A stretch of DNA of 64,000 bases from Tieghemiomyces parasiticus (Eukaryota; Kickxellomycota; Dimargaritomycetes; Dimargaritales; Dimargaritaceae), in contig JANBPT010000010.1 in NCBI GenBank assembly GCA_027575765.1, positions 1 to 64,000 on the forward strand, read 5' to 3'. The translations under genes were made by a program, and so were the position numbers. The notes under the pieces are model-generated. The model was given only the letters and a program-made list of their open reading frames with translations. It did not search any database and was not told the DNA's origin. The stretch's first letter is position 1. Each line of letters begins with the position of its first letter. This document shows positions 40,810 to 52,066 of the stretch, piece after piece.

Positions 40810-43800
40810 TCGCCTGCTAGCTTCCGGCCTTTCCATATGCTGCCGAACACTCATTCCTCCGAACGACGAGTTACACTTTTTTTAAGATTGATAAATCATT
40901 AATTTTTTTCATAATTTAGACGTAATTAGCATAAATGCACATCGCCCTTGTTACGTCGCATGTTACGTAGGTGAAAGGGTAGATTACTGTATAGGAAAGG
41001 TCTTTCTTTTGATTTCCAGTCTGCTTCGTTTGGAGTGTATCTTCTCAGGGCATTAGGAGCCCTAAACGCCCATTCAAAGAGCGGCTGATGCCGTCTACTG
41101 GGCCATTCCATGAAACGAAATTACATTTTGACATGTCGGCGGTTATTCCTCAGTGGGGTCGATTAAATAGCTATGTACTAATACCCTAACTTTTAATCAC
41201 CCAGATATTGTCGTCGTGTATAACCGTCACGGGGCTACGTAATGTGCTCCAAACTCAACCGGACATCATAGCGGTTATCGATTGCCAGGGCTGACCGGCC
41301 ATTGGTGAATCTGCCACTATATAAGCAAATTTTTACTCGCCCATGTACCTTACCATTGTACTCTTACGGGGAAGTGGGGCATGTCCATAGTATATTCCCG
41401 GCCACGCTGGCTCGCCACCACTACGAAAACAATGTGGGGATATAAACATAGGGAAAGCAACATCACGTATTGGGCCTTACATCAAGTGAGGCCAGTTGGA
41501 TAGTTGGCCACATACCTTCACAATACTACTTCATAATATATACTTTTTCGCCCATTGGCTAACCATAGTACACATACATCTATGGCGTCTCGGTGGAAAA
41601 TAGTCAGGTACTGGGCATACCCAGCGGCCCGTAAAATACAGGCCAATTAGCCAGGTGAGATTCCTAAAGAACGCTTACCGTTCACCGTGCAGAAACTGCC
41701 CCAGGGCCGCTGAACGTGGCAAGCCACCCCCCTGGGCCCATCACCCTTTACGTTACTGAACGGCAACCTAGCCAGCACCAGTTTCTTTTACCACGATGGA
41801 ACGTAGATGATGAAACCTTTATGTGGTGCAACGCACGTTACCTGTGCCGCCGCTTCCACACCCAGGCTACGTGTACTCTGTCCGACCCCTACATTTCCAC
41901 CGGAAGGAAAAACTCTACCTATCCAAGATGTTGGCTAGCCATGCTATCAGCATACGAGTCTCTCCGTATTAAAGATTCCAGTTTCACCCTCGTATGGCGC
42001 GTTTATCAGGTAAGCGCGATCGACATCTGCACCCGTATATCCCATAAACCTCCCCCCGCACATAGCCACGTTAAATTTACGCATGCCCGTCTCGGTTTAA
42101 TGCCAATGAAATATTATGGTGACATTGGTATATTCTGACATTCGCAATCCTTTATCGGGTCGCTAAAATATATTTGAAACCGTCATTTTACATCGTTACA
42201 TTAGAGCGGTCGGAGCTACGATGGCAAATTCGCTACATTTTTTTCTAACGTGGACAGTCTTATCTAAATTTGATGCTATAGGTATGCAATCGGTCCTAAA
42301 TGACAACATGTGCCACTCCACTAAGAATTCAGAAGTGCAGGAGAAGTAAAATGAGGGGAGGGGGCAATTCAGAAGCAGAGCTTGTCCCCACTAGCAGTTT
42401 AGTAAGGGGCGAGGCACCCAGGGGAGAGTCCGGTACCGCAATCAGTGCCCTGTCGTTTTAAGAGGCCGCTGGTGGTCTTCGACATTCCCCCACTTCCCCT
42501 GAAAGCTGACTCGACATTTCTATCATCGCCAGGGCTTGCTTATCCTGAACGCCTCGTCCTTGGCCCGCTCCCTCCCTAATCTTCTCGTTACGTAATCCAC
42601 TGTATCCGACGGGGCAGTGGGACCACGCCCAATCCATCGTAAGTATGATGGTGACCCGTTACACCTGAATCCGTCCTGGCCTCTAATGTCTAGTTAGCCA
42701 AGAGGGCTGTCGGCCATGACAGTATAATTCTAGTTCTAGAGAAAAAAACACCTTGCTGGGCCACCATACGATCCAATCGTCGGTGGACATTGGCCGAGTT
42801 ATCTTTATCGCGAGATATATCGGCCAAGGCCACCTCTCTCTACTCAGAATATATATATTTATATTTAATGAAGGAGGGCGTGGTAGGTATAAACCCGGGG
42901 AACTGGATATTCAATGAATAAAGCTATTTGGGCAATAGGTGTAGGTGTGGTGTAAGGTAATGATAATTCTCCTGATCTGGTGGGCCTCGCCAAGTGTTAT
43001 ATATTCTCGGGCTCAGGTCTACGCGTTGGCCGCAAAGGAGTCTGTGAATGCAAGGGAAGGTTCGTGCGGCTGTTCGTTGGGTGGGAGTGAGCTATACCAG
43101 GTGAAGGAGCTGTGGAAAAGGGAGAAAGGCTTAAGGGTGTTTCGGACGAGAACAAGGGGCAGTGAAAGTCAGCCAGGTGGCGGCCGATGGTGACCTGGAG
43201 GCGCATAAGTCATGGGACCCGTTAAGGCTTGTACCAGGGGTTTGGGGGTCTAATAGTAAAATTCCCCCTTGGTTCTTTAACCCACAATCGCTCCATCGAA
43301 GGCAACCTTCATCGATCGAAAAACGGTAATTCTGGGCTAAATCAAGGAATGCTACGCCGGAGGGAGTGGTATTCGACGGTTATGAAACCAGGCTGCGAGT
43401 TATCCATTCTCAGAGATCGGCTGCCCTCGAGGTTCCATGTGGAGTGAACCTACTTGCCTCCTCGTTGTCGTGCCGGATCGATGAACGGTGTATTGTTACT
43501 ACCCATCACATTCCTTGTTGTACCCCGTACCTGTACATAAAAATGAATAGCTGGGTCGGTTTACGGAAGTTTAATAGGACTTACTTTTACGGTCAAAAAA
43601 GGGCGCGCATTGCGGGCTTCGGATGCAAAACAAAATGTAAACAACAAACAAAATGCCAATGAATGAACGGGTGATAGTACAAGGTGGAAAATAAATGGGG
43701 ATGAAGAATTGGCGTCCAGTTGATGAGTAGTAATGGGGCGATGTCAGGGGGATTATGGATGAACAATTACACTGAAACAATAACATGGTACGGCAGCGTT

Positions 43801-44131
43801 GTGGGGAATAAAATAGCTAGTAGGCCCACTACCGAGTACATATGGCGGCCATTCATTCCCTATCAATAGCGCCTGGGAGAATGGTATAAGAGTAACGACG
43901 GGTAGCCCATTGGAGTACAGTCAGAACCCGAGAATGATGAATCCCACTAACCGCTAAGGGAAAGTGGATAACTTAGGGCTTGGGCCAACGCTCCTTCATT
44001 TCGCAAAAGGCCCTATAGCCATGGACCATGTTGGGGCTGATGCCGCATCCCTTATCTGCGTTACGCCTGGGGAAAGGGATTGCGCTACAGAAAACCCCCG
44101 GTGGCAGATGAATAGCATAACCCCTGGCAAT
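40810..44131. other. 3.3-kb gene-poor region
   Basis: No gene with recognisable features. A 140-codon frame (41716-42138, +) has no ATG at its start but carries a GTAAGC donor-like site after YQ at 42009, so a fragment of a spliced gene cannot be excluded. An AT microsatellite-like tract lies at 42849-42868. Confidence 0.5.
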
Positions 44132-45208
44132 TTAAAGGTACGGCACGTAGCGCTGAGGGCGAGTCCGCCGTTCGGAGACGGGCTCGTAGGTGTAGCCGCC
44201 GAGGACAGAGGGGGGTAGTGAAGATAGGGCACCGTCAGTGGTAAAAGATTCCGGGGGGAAGGAAGTGACGGTCGCGGGGGCCGACATGGGGTAGGATGCC
44301 ATGAAGAAACTGTCCGTGGTGCGCGGGGCGGTGTCACTGTCCCCCAAGCCAAACCCGAAAGTTGGGGTACCCGAAGCGTGGGCGGGACCATCGAGTGGCG
44401 TGGCGGGTGGTGTGACGAAGTTGCACGCCAGGCTGTAGGGACCCAGGGACGACGTAGTGTCGAACGCGGGGGACGAGGACCAGAAGGGACCGCTACTGGT
44501 ACCCATGGGCGTGATGGGTGAGCTCAGATGGTGGGGCGTTAGCCCTTCCATCGGCGAGGCCGGCACCGAGCAGCCGCTCCCGTCGCCGGGAAACCGGCCA
44601 AAGAAGGCGGCCGGGTCCAGCGTCAACCCCCGGTCGGAATGGAAGTTGAAGTGAGAGATCAGGGTGGCACTGGAGTCACTACTGAATCCCATTGGGAGCG
44701 TAGAGGCGAAGCTGGCCGCTGAGGACTCCGGGGGCGGGGGTGGGTTCCCACCTGCGGCGGCACGCGAGAAGGCTGAGGGACGACCACGCTGAGGGGCTTG
44801 AGGTTGCTTATTGGACGGGTTGCGTCCTTTCATGCGGAGGGCCTGGCGGCGATTCTGGAACCAAATCTGCACGGTCCGTGGAGCCATGTTGAGCTGGGCG
44901 GCGAGTTGCCGACGGAGTTCAGTGGAGGGAAAGTAGGTCTGTTCAAATACCCGGTTGAGTACATTGACTTGCTCTGGGGTTGCGCGCTTACGCTTAGCCT
45001 TGAGTACATAGGATAGCGGGATCTCGTCCGCGTCTTCGCTATATCCCATGTAGTAGCCGCCGGAGTGGGAACGGGCGGAGGCTACTGGGGCGGAGGATTC
45101 GGCCGAGGAAGTGGTCAGGGCACCGTCGGACACCGACCGCAGTAGTTGCGGTGGTGAGTTAACGGCGCTGTTCAGGGGACTGGGGTAGGAGTTATTGCAG
45201 CTGGTCAT
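44132..45208 (-). CDS. Homeodomain transcription factor
   Basis: An intron-less gene of 358 residues. The start is the first ATG in frame; the frame extends 11 codons upstream but only from a TTG. A homeodomain occupies about residues 71-127 with RKRATPEQVNVLNRVFEQ (helix 1), STELRRQLAAQLN (helix 2) and the recognition helix TVQIWFQNRRQAL with Trp, Phe, Asn and Arg at the invariant positions. It lacks the three-residue TALE insertion. The rest is Ser/Pro/Gly-rich and disordered, as in fungal Pho2/Yox1-like factors. It should bind TAAT-type sites in the nucleus; the target genes are unknown. A TATATATA box lies ~177 bases upstream. It stands alone, with gene-poor DNA on both sides. Confidence 0.9.
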   Translation of the reverse strand: MTSCNNSYPSPLNSAVNSPPQLLRSVSDGALTTSSAESSAPVASARSHSGGYYMGYSEDADEIPLSYVLKAKRKRATPEQVNVLNRVFEQTYFPSTELRRQLAAQLNMAPRTVQIWFQNRRQALRMKGRNPSNKQPQAPQRGRPSAFSRAAAGGNPPPPPESSAASFASTLPMGFSSDSSATLISHFNFHSDRGLTLDPAAFFGRFPGDGSGCSVPASPMEGLTPHHLSSPITPMGTSSGPFWSSSPAFDTTSSLGPYSLACNFVTPPATPLDGPAHASGTPTFGFGLGDSDTAPRTTDSFFMASYPMSAPATVTSFPPESFTTDGALSSLPPSVLGGYTYEPVSERRTRPQRYVPYL

Positions 45209-46319
45209 TTTGGGCAAGTTGAGCAGGTGTAAGAGAAACAAAGTTGAGAAGGATGGAGGGTAGACTGGGCACCAGAATCAATCGACGGGTGACGGATTAG
45301 AATACACAGATACACTGAGTGGGATGAAGTAGGACTAGTTGAGGACGACTATCCGACACGGTCGGAAACCAATAATAGAACGGATATATATAGAGCAGCG
45401 GAGGTGGGGATGATCGAAACGTCGGAATGGAAAGTCAGCTGGAAGTATAACGTGATAATTGGTATACGTGAGGGTTTAGTTGAAGTGCTAAGGTCAAATA
45501 GATGAGGATATAGATTCTGCTGCCGTGACGACGGGGAGCGTGTGGATTTTTATAGCTGCTTCCCAGACTGCACAGTCTGGGTGGCATAAATGGGAAAGCG
45601 GCCGGGGAATTAGAAGTACTGACCCAAGCGATCTCCGCCATTGCTGTGAGATGCACATTAGGCTCGGCGCCCCAGCCTCGACCCGGCGGAGTGTACCAGG
45701 CAGTGGGGAAGCCCGGGTAAAGGGGCTCCCGAAGAGTGATTAGCCAGATGGGGTGGGCAGAGGGTTCGAGCCAGAAAAATTGGGGTCGATAAGTCAGGGT
45801 AAGATGGACCCCTCCTCTTCTTCCCACTCGAGCGGACTGTCAAAAGGGACAGCGGTGCGGGTATGGAGCGGAATACCGTTCGAAAACCGGCGCGGTGCCC
45901 GCCTCACACTCCCCCTCCCAACCATCTCCTCCCCGCTAAATCTGCTGCCCGGGCCATAGCCCTCGGGGCGGAGGCTAGCGACATCCCTCTCTCCCCCTTC
46001 CCTACCATCGTGCTCACTTGGCACTCCTTGTTGCCAGGTGCAGAACACTGACGTGGGGGCGGTGGATCCGGTCGGGCCGCAAGGAGGGTGGGTTCGGAGG
46101 AGGGCAGTGGTGGGTGAAGCGACCAGCCGGAGCGGGAGACGCCACCACCGCACGCCTGTACACTCCGCAGCGAATGAGGTGTACGGTTTGACCAGAACAA
46201 GAGCTCTGGGGGAGCAGTACCAGGGGAGCTATTCAGTGGATGGATGAGGTAGGGGGGAGGAGGTGAGGGGAAGTGGGAGGCGACCGACTTTAGCTTTGGC
46301 TAAGGTAGGAGGCACTCGG

Positions 46320-46338
46320 TCGCGCGCGCGTGTGTGTG
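46320..46338. repeat. Alternating CG/TG tract
   Basis: About 19 bases of alternating purine-pyrimidine (CGCGCGCG then TGTGTGTG), a simple repeat capable in principle of Z-DNA. Confidence 0.7.
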
Positions 46339-49300
46339 AGGTTTACTCTCCCCTCCCCCGGCTGTTTTGGCCAGGCCTATGAGCTCGGTCTCGTCTCGGC
46401 GGGAATGGCTGGCTGGCCACGTTTAGCCCGGCTAGCCTGCCAGGCTCTGCGCATCCCTCTCCCCGCCCCTCCTTCACGTCGTTGCTCCTTTGCGAGGTGG
46501 CCATTCTCGACGGAGGTATGCTCTAGATTCTGTCTCCTTGAGCCCTGAGCGGCTTCCAGACTGACTAGTGGGGATAGAACTTGCATAGACGATAGTAGTT
46601 ATAAGGTAATATGAAGAGGGGAGCGTCGGCCAACCGTAGATAGGCCTCTGGCGCTCCAGCCAGAACCGTGGCCATACGCCCCTGGGTTGACGTTGATCCC
46701 TTCTGGAGTGGACCCTGACCGAAATCCCCTCTGCGAATCATTCCTGGGTCGGTCCAATTCGGTTGTATCGGCCGCTGTATGGACCGTATGACGCCTTGCC
46801 TTCCCTGGCTACCGCGTGGCCCTCGTGCAATCCCCTGGGGTAGAGGAAGGAATACGTGGTAGGGCGGGATGCATCTCAGCTGAATAAAGCCCCCGGTACT
46901 GGAGTGATCGCTGGCGTTTACCAGCCACCCCTGACCTTTATTTACCCTAACGATGCACCGCCGGGTAATGGGTGGGCTATGTGTGTCAGCAAGAGGGGGG
47001 AGAATGAGCGAAGCACCAACGTGGTCCCACGCGCACGTGGATTGTCGTAAACAAACGGTAGTCGGGTCCAAGAGCGCCGGTCCTTATGGTATACTGATCT
47101 CATACTGCCACCCAGCACCCGTACGGTCGCCGGTGTCAGGGTCCCAAGCGCACCAACCACTGCTCGATTGACCTGCTTTGCGGGCGATGCCTTGAGCTCT
47201 AGCCTATTGCAACTAATTGGTGTAGGTTGATGGAAAAGACCCGGCCGCAAGGCTTTGGCCACTCTGCCCAGTGTGGGACACACTTTCGCCTGAAGGAGGT
47301 AGGAGGGGCGGGCGGACAATGCCCCAAGTTAAGTCCAGTGGGCATGGGGACGAACACTGTCGACACTGGCTAGTTCGTCCGGCTAATGTTCACGGTGAGG
47401 TTATGGGGCACCAATTCGCATACTGTGGCATGGCAGGTTCTGAGGGAAGAAAAGTGGCGGCGCGGGGAACAGTAGAGGCTGGGCGGCGTGCTCAGAAGGA
47501 TTCCACACTCGGAAAGCTGTGCCCGCACTCCTTCGCACTATCAGTTCGCGGAGCCAATAGTCGGGGGTACCAGGGAGAGTTGGGCTAGAAAAAGATAAGA
47601 AACGAGTCCCTGAGCTGACGATAGTAAGGCTCTCAACACCGTGGGCACCAAGAGTGTGGTTTAGCTCGCCCACCCCACGGTGCATAATGGCTTACGAGAG
47701 GGAGGGACGCCATACAAGGAAACGTCTAACTCGGTTAGTTGACCATCGCTAGTCCGGCGACGCCTACCATGCCAGAAAAATGTTCATTATTGCACTTCAT
47801 TGGACCCACGAATTGAATTGGCATGGGATGGGTATTTTGCGGGCCACGTTTTCTGACTGCCTTATCGCGGCTAACGATCAGGGTACCCTGGGATATACAG
47901 GCTTTCTGACTTTTTTCCAAGGTGCTGGTGAGCCGCCTGGGCCGATTGTCAACATGCAGGTGGGGCACAAACCGCAGCATCAGGGCAATCCGATTACTTC
48001 CCTTCGTAATCATATGCCTGGGCCCACCAGCCAAACTGGGTATCTACTGGTTGCCAGATTGTATTTTGCTGGGCCACAGATCATTGAGGGACTTGACCAC
48101 ATAGTGCTTGCAAAGGGAGAGCCAATCGCACGGGACACTACCTGTTCGGTGTGCGCACGGGTGAGTGGCAGCTATGAACAGGCTGAATGCTGTCTATGGA
48201 GTGGTTTTCTTTATCCCATTGGGATATTGAGTTGAAGCAACATTACCGGTCCCTGTGGGCAATCAGTGCTATTAATTCACATTCCTGGGACGACAGTCGA
48301 GCGGATGGAATACAAGCAGTCGGACTATGCCGCGCGTAGCTTAGAATAGTCCGAAGGGGCGCTCTCGGTTATATCTCCTATACCTCTTATTGGCAAGCCA
48401 GTGGCAGTAGCTCTTTACCATCCCCCCTCCTTGCCTCGACATCCCTAGGAATAAGACTGGCACTTAAGGTGGGGCAGTCTGATCACTAGGAGACCAGTTT
48501 ACGATGTATCCCCCTGTCTCCCAATTCTGCATCGGCCCAGGCATTTTCATATATGGCTTGGGCCTGGCGATCTGAGTTGGCGGGGTAAATTTTCGATCCC
48601 GGGAGCTTCCTGGCCCCGATGGTCAGGTCAAGCATGTCTCCGCAGGCACAGTGAACAGCACCCGACTTCGCGCCTTACCGGGCCCTCTCACGCTACCAGC
48701 GATATCCGTTTGTGGAGGTGAAAATCAGGGAGGTGAGGTGAGGGTTTGTGGGCAGTTGTGTCATTGCATTGGATTTGTACAGTATATATCTCCACATACT
48801 CCTACCTTGTGCGCGCGTAGATGACAACGACGACCAAGTGTGATTAGGCGCGGATATCCTCAGAATACTATTACAATTGACAGTGTGAATTGACTAGGAA
48901 CTGTAATTGGCCCAGTTCCTTGAGTGTTGGTCCCGCCCCTTGCCCTACTCTGCCGTAAAGTGGAAATCAAGAACCAGGGGATACATGGGCAACGGAGTAC
49001 ACGGGAAACATGGTGCCAAGACCTGCTGCTTCAGTAAAGTGATACATCAACATATGCCTGAGATATCATTACCATATACGGACGGTTGGAGTCCGGCTGA
49101 GTTGGGTCATTTGTATTGCACTAGCACTAGTCCCCTATCACATCCACTTTCTTGTTTCGAGGACGAGTAACCGTTCCGTTGGTGTAATAAAGTAGTATTT
49201 CTGCACCCTTTATTCATCACATTATCAGTTCGGCCGGCAGCAAGGGACGATGGGGGTAATAGGCAAGCCTATGACTGGCTTTCTGTGGCCCCATGGTCCG

Positions 49301-49407
49301 TGGTGGATGTATATTTATGCATGGACCCATAAATGTATTTTCACGGAGAATGATGTCGATTACGCAAACAGCCTGTCTGGGCAGAGAAATAGTGCGAGAA
49401 AATTAAA

Positions 49408-49439
49408 GCGCGCGCGCTCTCTCTCTCTCTCTCTCTCTC
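49408..49439. repeat. GC then (CT)n microsatellite
   Basis: A GCGCGCGC tract followed by about eleven CT units. Confidence 0.85.
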
Positions 49440-52066
49440 GCTATCCGCATATTGGGATTATCAGACGGCGATAGACAATCTAAATGGGCAAATTAACTAA
49501 TGTACAATTTGTCACTTGTGGCCTCGACATGAAATGATAAGGAACCCCAGTCTCCACCCTTGGCTGTCGGTATAACACGCCCCTTCCTGAGCAGCAGCTG
49601 GTGACGAAGTCTCCTTACTATAATGTTCTTCATGCACTTGCTCAATACATCCAAGTGGCCAACACCGCCCCTCCCGTCAGAAATTTCAGTTTATTCCTGA
49701 CTCGACACATAACTGCTCGTAGGAAGCTCGGAGTTTACGTCCCAGAGCCGGGTGTTGCTAAGCACTCTGAGCTCAGAGAGGGCCGACAATGACCTTTACT
49801 TTCAGCCAACAGCGGCCCAGAATAAGGTGGGAACCAAGGGCGATACTGAGCTATCCTGTTCTAGGTAACCACGCATCGGGGCCGCAAGGTATTCAAACCA
49901 CGTGTCGACAGACGTCTCCGAGTCCAGTACATGGACTGATCACATCACCCGACCCTTCGGATGATGGAGGATCAGTCCCTCAGGAGCTGGTTAGGCGCTA
50001 AGTACTACTGAACTCGAAATCCAGGGTTCTAATGTGCAGAATTAGGACGACTGATTAATCGGATTCGCTAGCATTACACGCGATACGGGATTTTAGGTGA
50101 GGGTGTGGAGGGGAAAATAGGGATGGATCGGTCCACGAGGGCCCTACGACCAGCGATTGCCCATGATCAGTAGAGCTCTCAGTGGCTAATGAATCTGGCA
50201 TTTCTATTGAGACCACCACTGCGGTCGGTACGCCTCCTGAACAATGGCGTTAGAGGGCAGTTGGTACACCAACAGCGGAGACGGACTGTGGAACCGGGGT
50301 GGAGGTAGACCATGCAATACCTCAGCCTTCCGCTTAGACCGTCGAGTTACCAGTCATCTGACTGAGGTTTTTGGGAAACACGACCAGTTTCGGATATGAC
50401 TGCACACGATTCACCAACCCCTTCCCCCTTCCTTCACTCCGATTCTACCGCGGCGGGGTACGCCTAGCCCTTATTTATGCAACTGACTGCCAGTAAACTG
50501 CATGTGGCTTAATATATGACTACCTTCGTCCGAAGCAGGTGGAAGTGGGGAAAGGGTAATGTCCTAGTTAGGAAGGTGAGGTAAAAATGGGCAGAGCTCT
50601 CTTCCTCCGGCCTGCTATGTGGTGCACGGCCGACTCAGCATGCGGGTGCGCAACAACATCGTGGCCATTCAACACCGTGTCTACTGCCCATAAAGAGCGG
50701 AACAAGGAGGGGAGGCGGCAGGTATCTTTCACACTCCAAGCTGTTCGCGGTTACCCTTGAGCTGTGTTGGCCATGCACCTTTCTCCGCCCTTCGACAATG
50801 TCGCCATGGTATAGTTACCGGCGTTTACCTGTACTGTCTCCTCAGAAATAAAGGCGTACGGGGTAGACAGTTGAAACCCGAAAGAGAGGAGGTGGCGAGG
50901 CGAGATTCGCGTTAAGTCGGCTCGCCATGATCAAGGCACCACAAGGACAGTCACGGACCACTGCAACGACTAATGCCTCGATTTTCCCCCGAGGTGTATT
51001 GCGCGGTCCGTATCCCACATGTCAATCTCCTGTATCACCGCTAGTTCCATCGATACCACATGCTTAAAGGTGCTCGGACGTTGAAAATCTAGCTGCACTC
51101 GGAAGTTATGGTAGCGCCTCATTTTTAGTAAAGGACAAGTGGTGGTCATCCGCGGTATTTACACGGTGAACAGGAGCTCTCTTGGCTCTCCTCTCTTCAT
51201 TAGTGAGCCTTCTTTCCACGCCTACCTGCGGACACATAGTGGCTAGGACAAGCTACGACCTGGACCTATCAATGGACCGGCCCTGAAGATCGGACCAACC
51301 TGCGCTTTACCGGGGATGATCAAAATCCAGTGGCTTGGATTCTGATGCACTGCAAGGATATCTGTATCTTTGGGGTTGCTCTCCACCTCTGGTACCTTTA
51401 AGGTAAATTGGCCTGCAAAACTGGTAATTAGGGTCCCCTGGGAGTGGGCTGAGCGCCACCGAAAAGACCGAGCCCCGGTAGGGCTTGTCGATGTAAAAAT
51501 GGCCAGGTCAGTGCGGGTGGATGCTTCTTCTCGCCAACCTCGGTTGGTCACCCTCTACCCCACAGTGTTCCTTCGCATGGCTAACGCCACGAAGGCCGAC
51601 CAGTCCGGTTGATTGAGCATATTTGCATGTCCACCATAGTAGCGAAGGACTTCCGCCAACTAGTAGGTGGGGCAATAGACAACACTATAGGCAGCTGCTG
51701 GTCGAGTTCAACGTAAGTAGTGAAGGTGATCCGGAATTGGACAGCTTCTCAGACTCAGAGAACTTCGCTAGTTACAACCGGCCAGTATTAAATAGTGATT
51801 TTCTGGGTTGGCCTGAGCGAGTCCAGCCCCCTTCTCCGTCCTATACTCAACTTGATCATTCACTCACACATCCAAAAATTCATCCTAGTCCTAATCAAAC
51901 ATATCTCAATACCAAAGACGGAGCCTTATAAACAGCGGGAAAACAAGACTACCGGTAAAACCCCGAGTGGGGGATCAAAATGTAGTAGACTCCAGTTTTC
52001 TTAACATCACAGTCGGACGAAGGCGGCACAAAACCAGAATATATATATCCAAGTATTAGGGACGGA

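Larger units (their letters stand above)
45209..52066. other. 6.9-kb gene-poor region
   Basis: The largest gap in the window. The first ~200 bases are the homeobox promoter (TATATATA near 45384-45392). The rest contains only overlapping frames of 60-170 codons without ATG context, domains or coherent composition. It includes a CG/TG alternating tract (46320) and a long CT microsatellite (49408). Nothing further can be supported. Confidence 0.5.

Noticed and set aside
46565..47071. 168-codon minus-strand frame
   Set aside because: No recognisable domain or start. Kept only as a possible decayed repeat in the findings.
47780..48235. 151-codon + frame in the 45-52 kb gap
   Set aside because: Starts without an ATG in good context, overlaps a comparable minus-strand frame and shows no motif.
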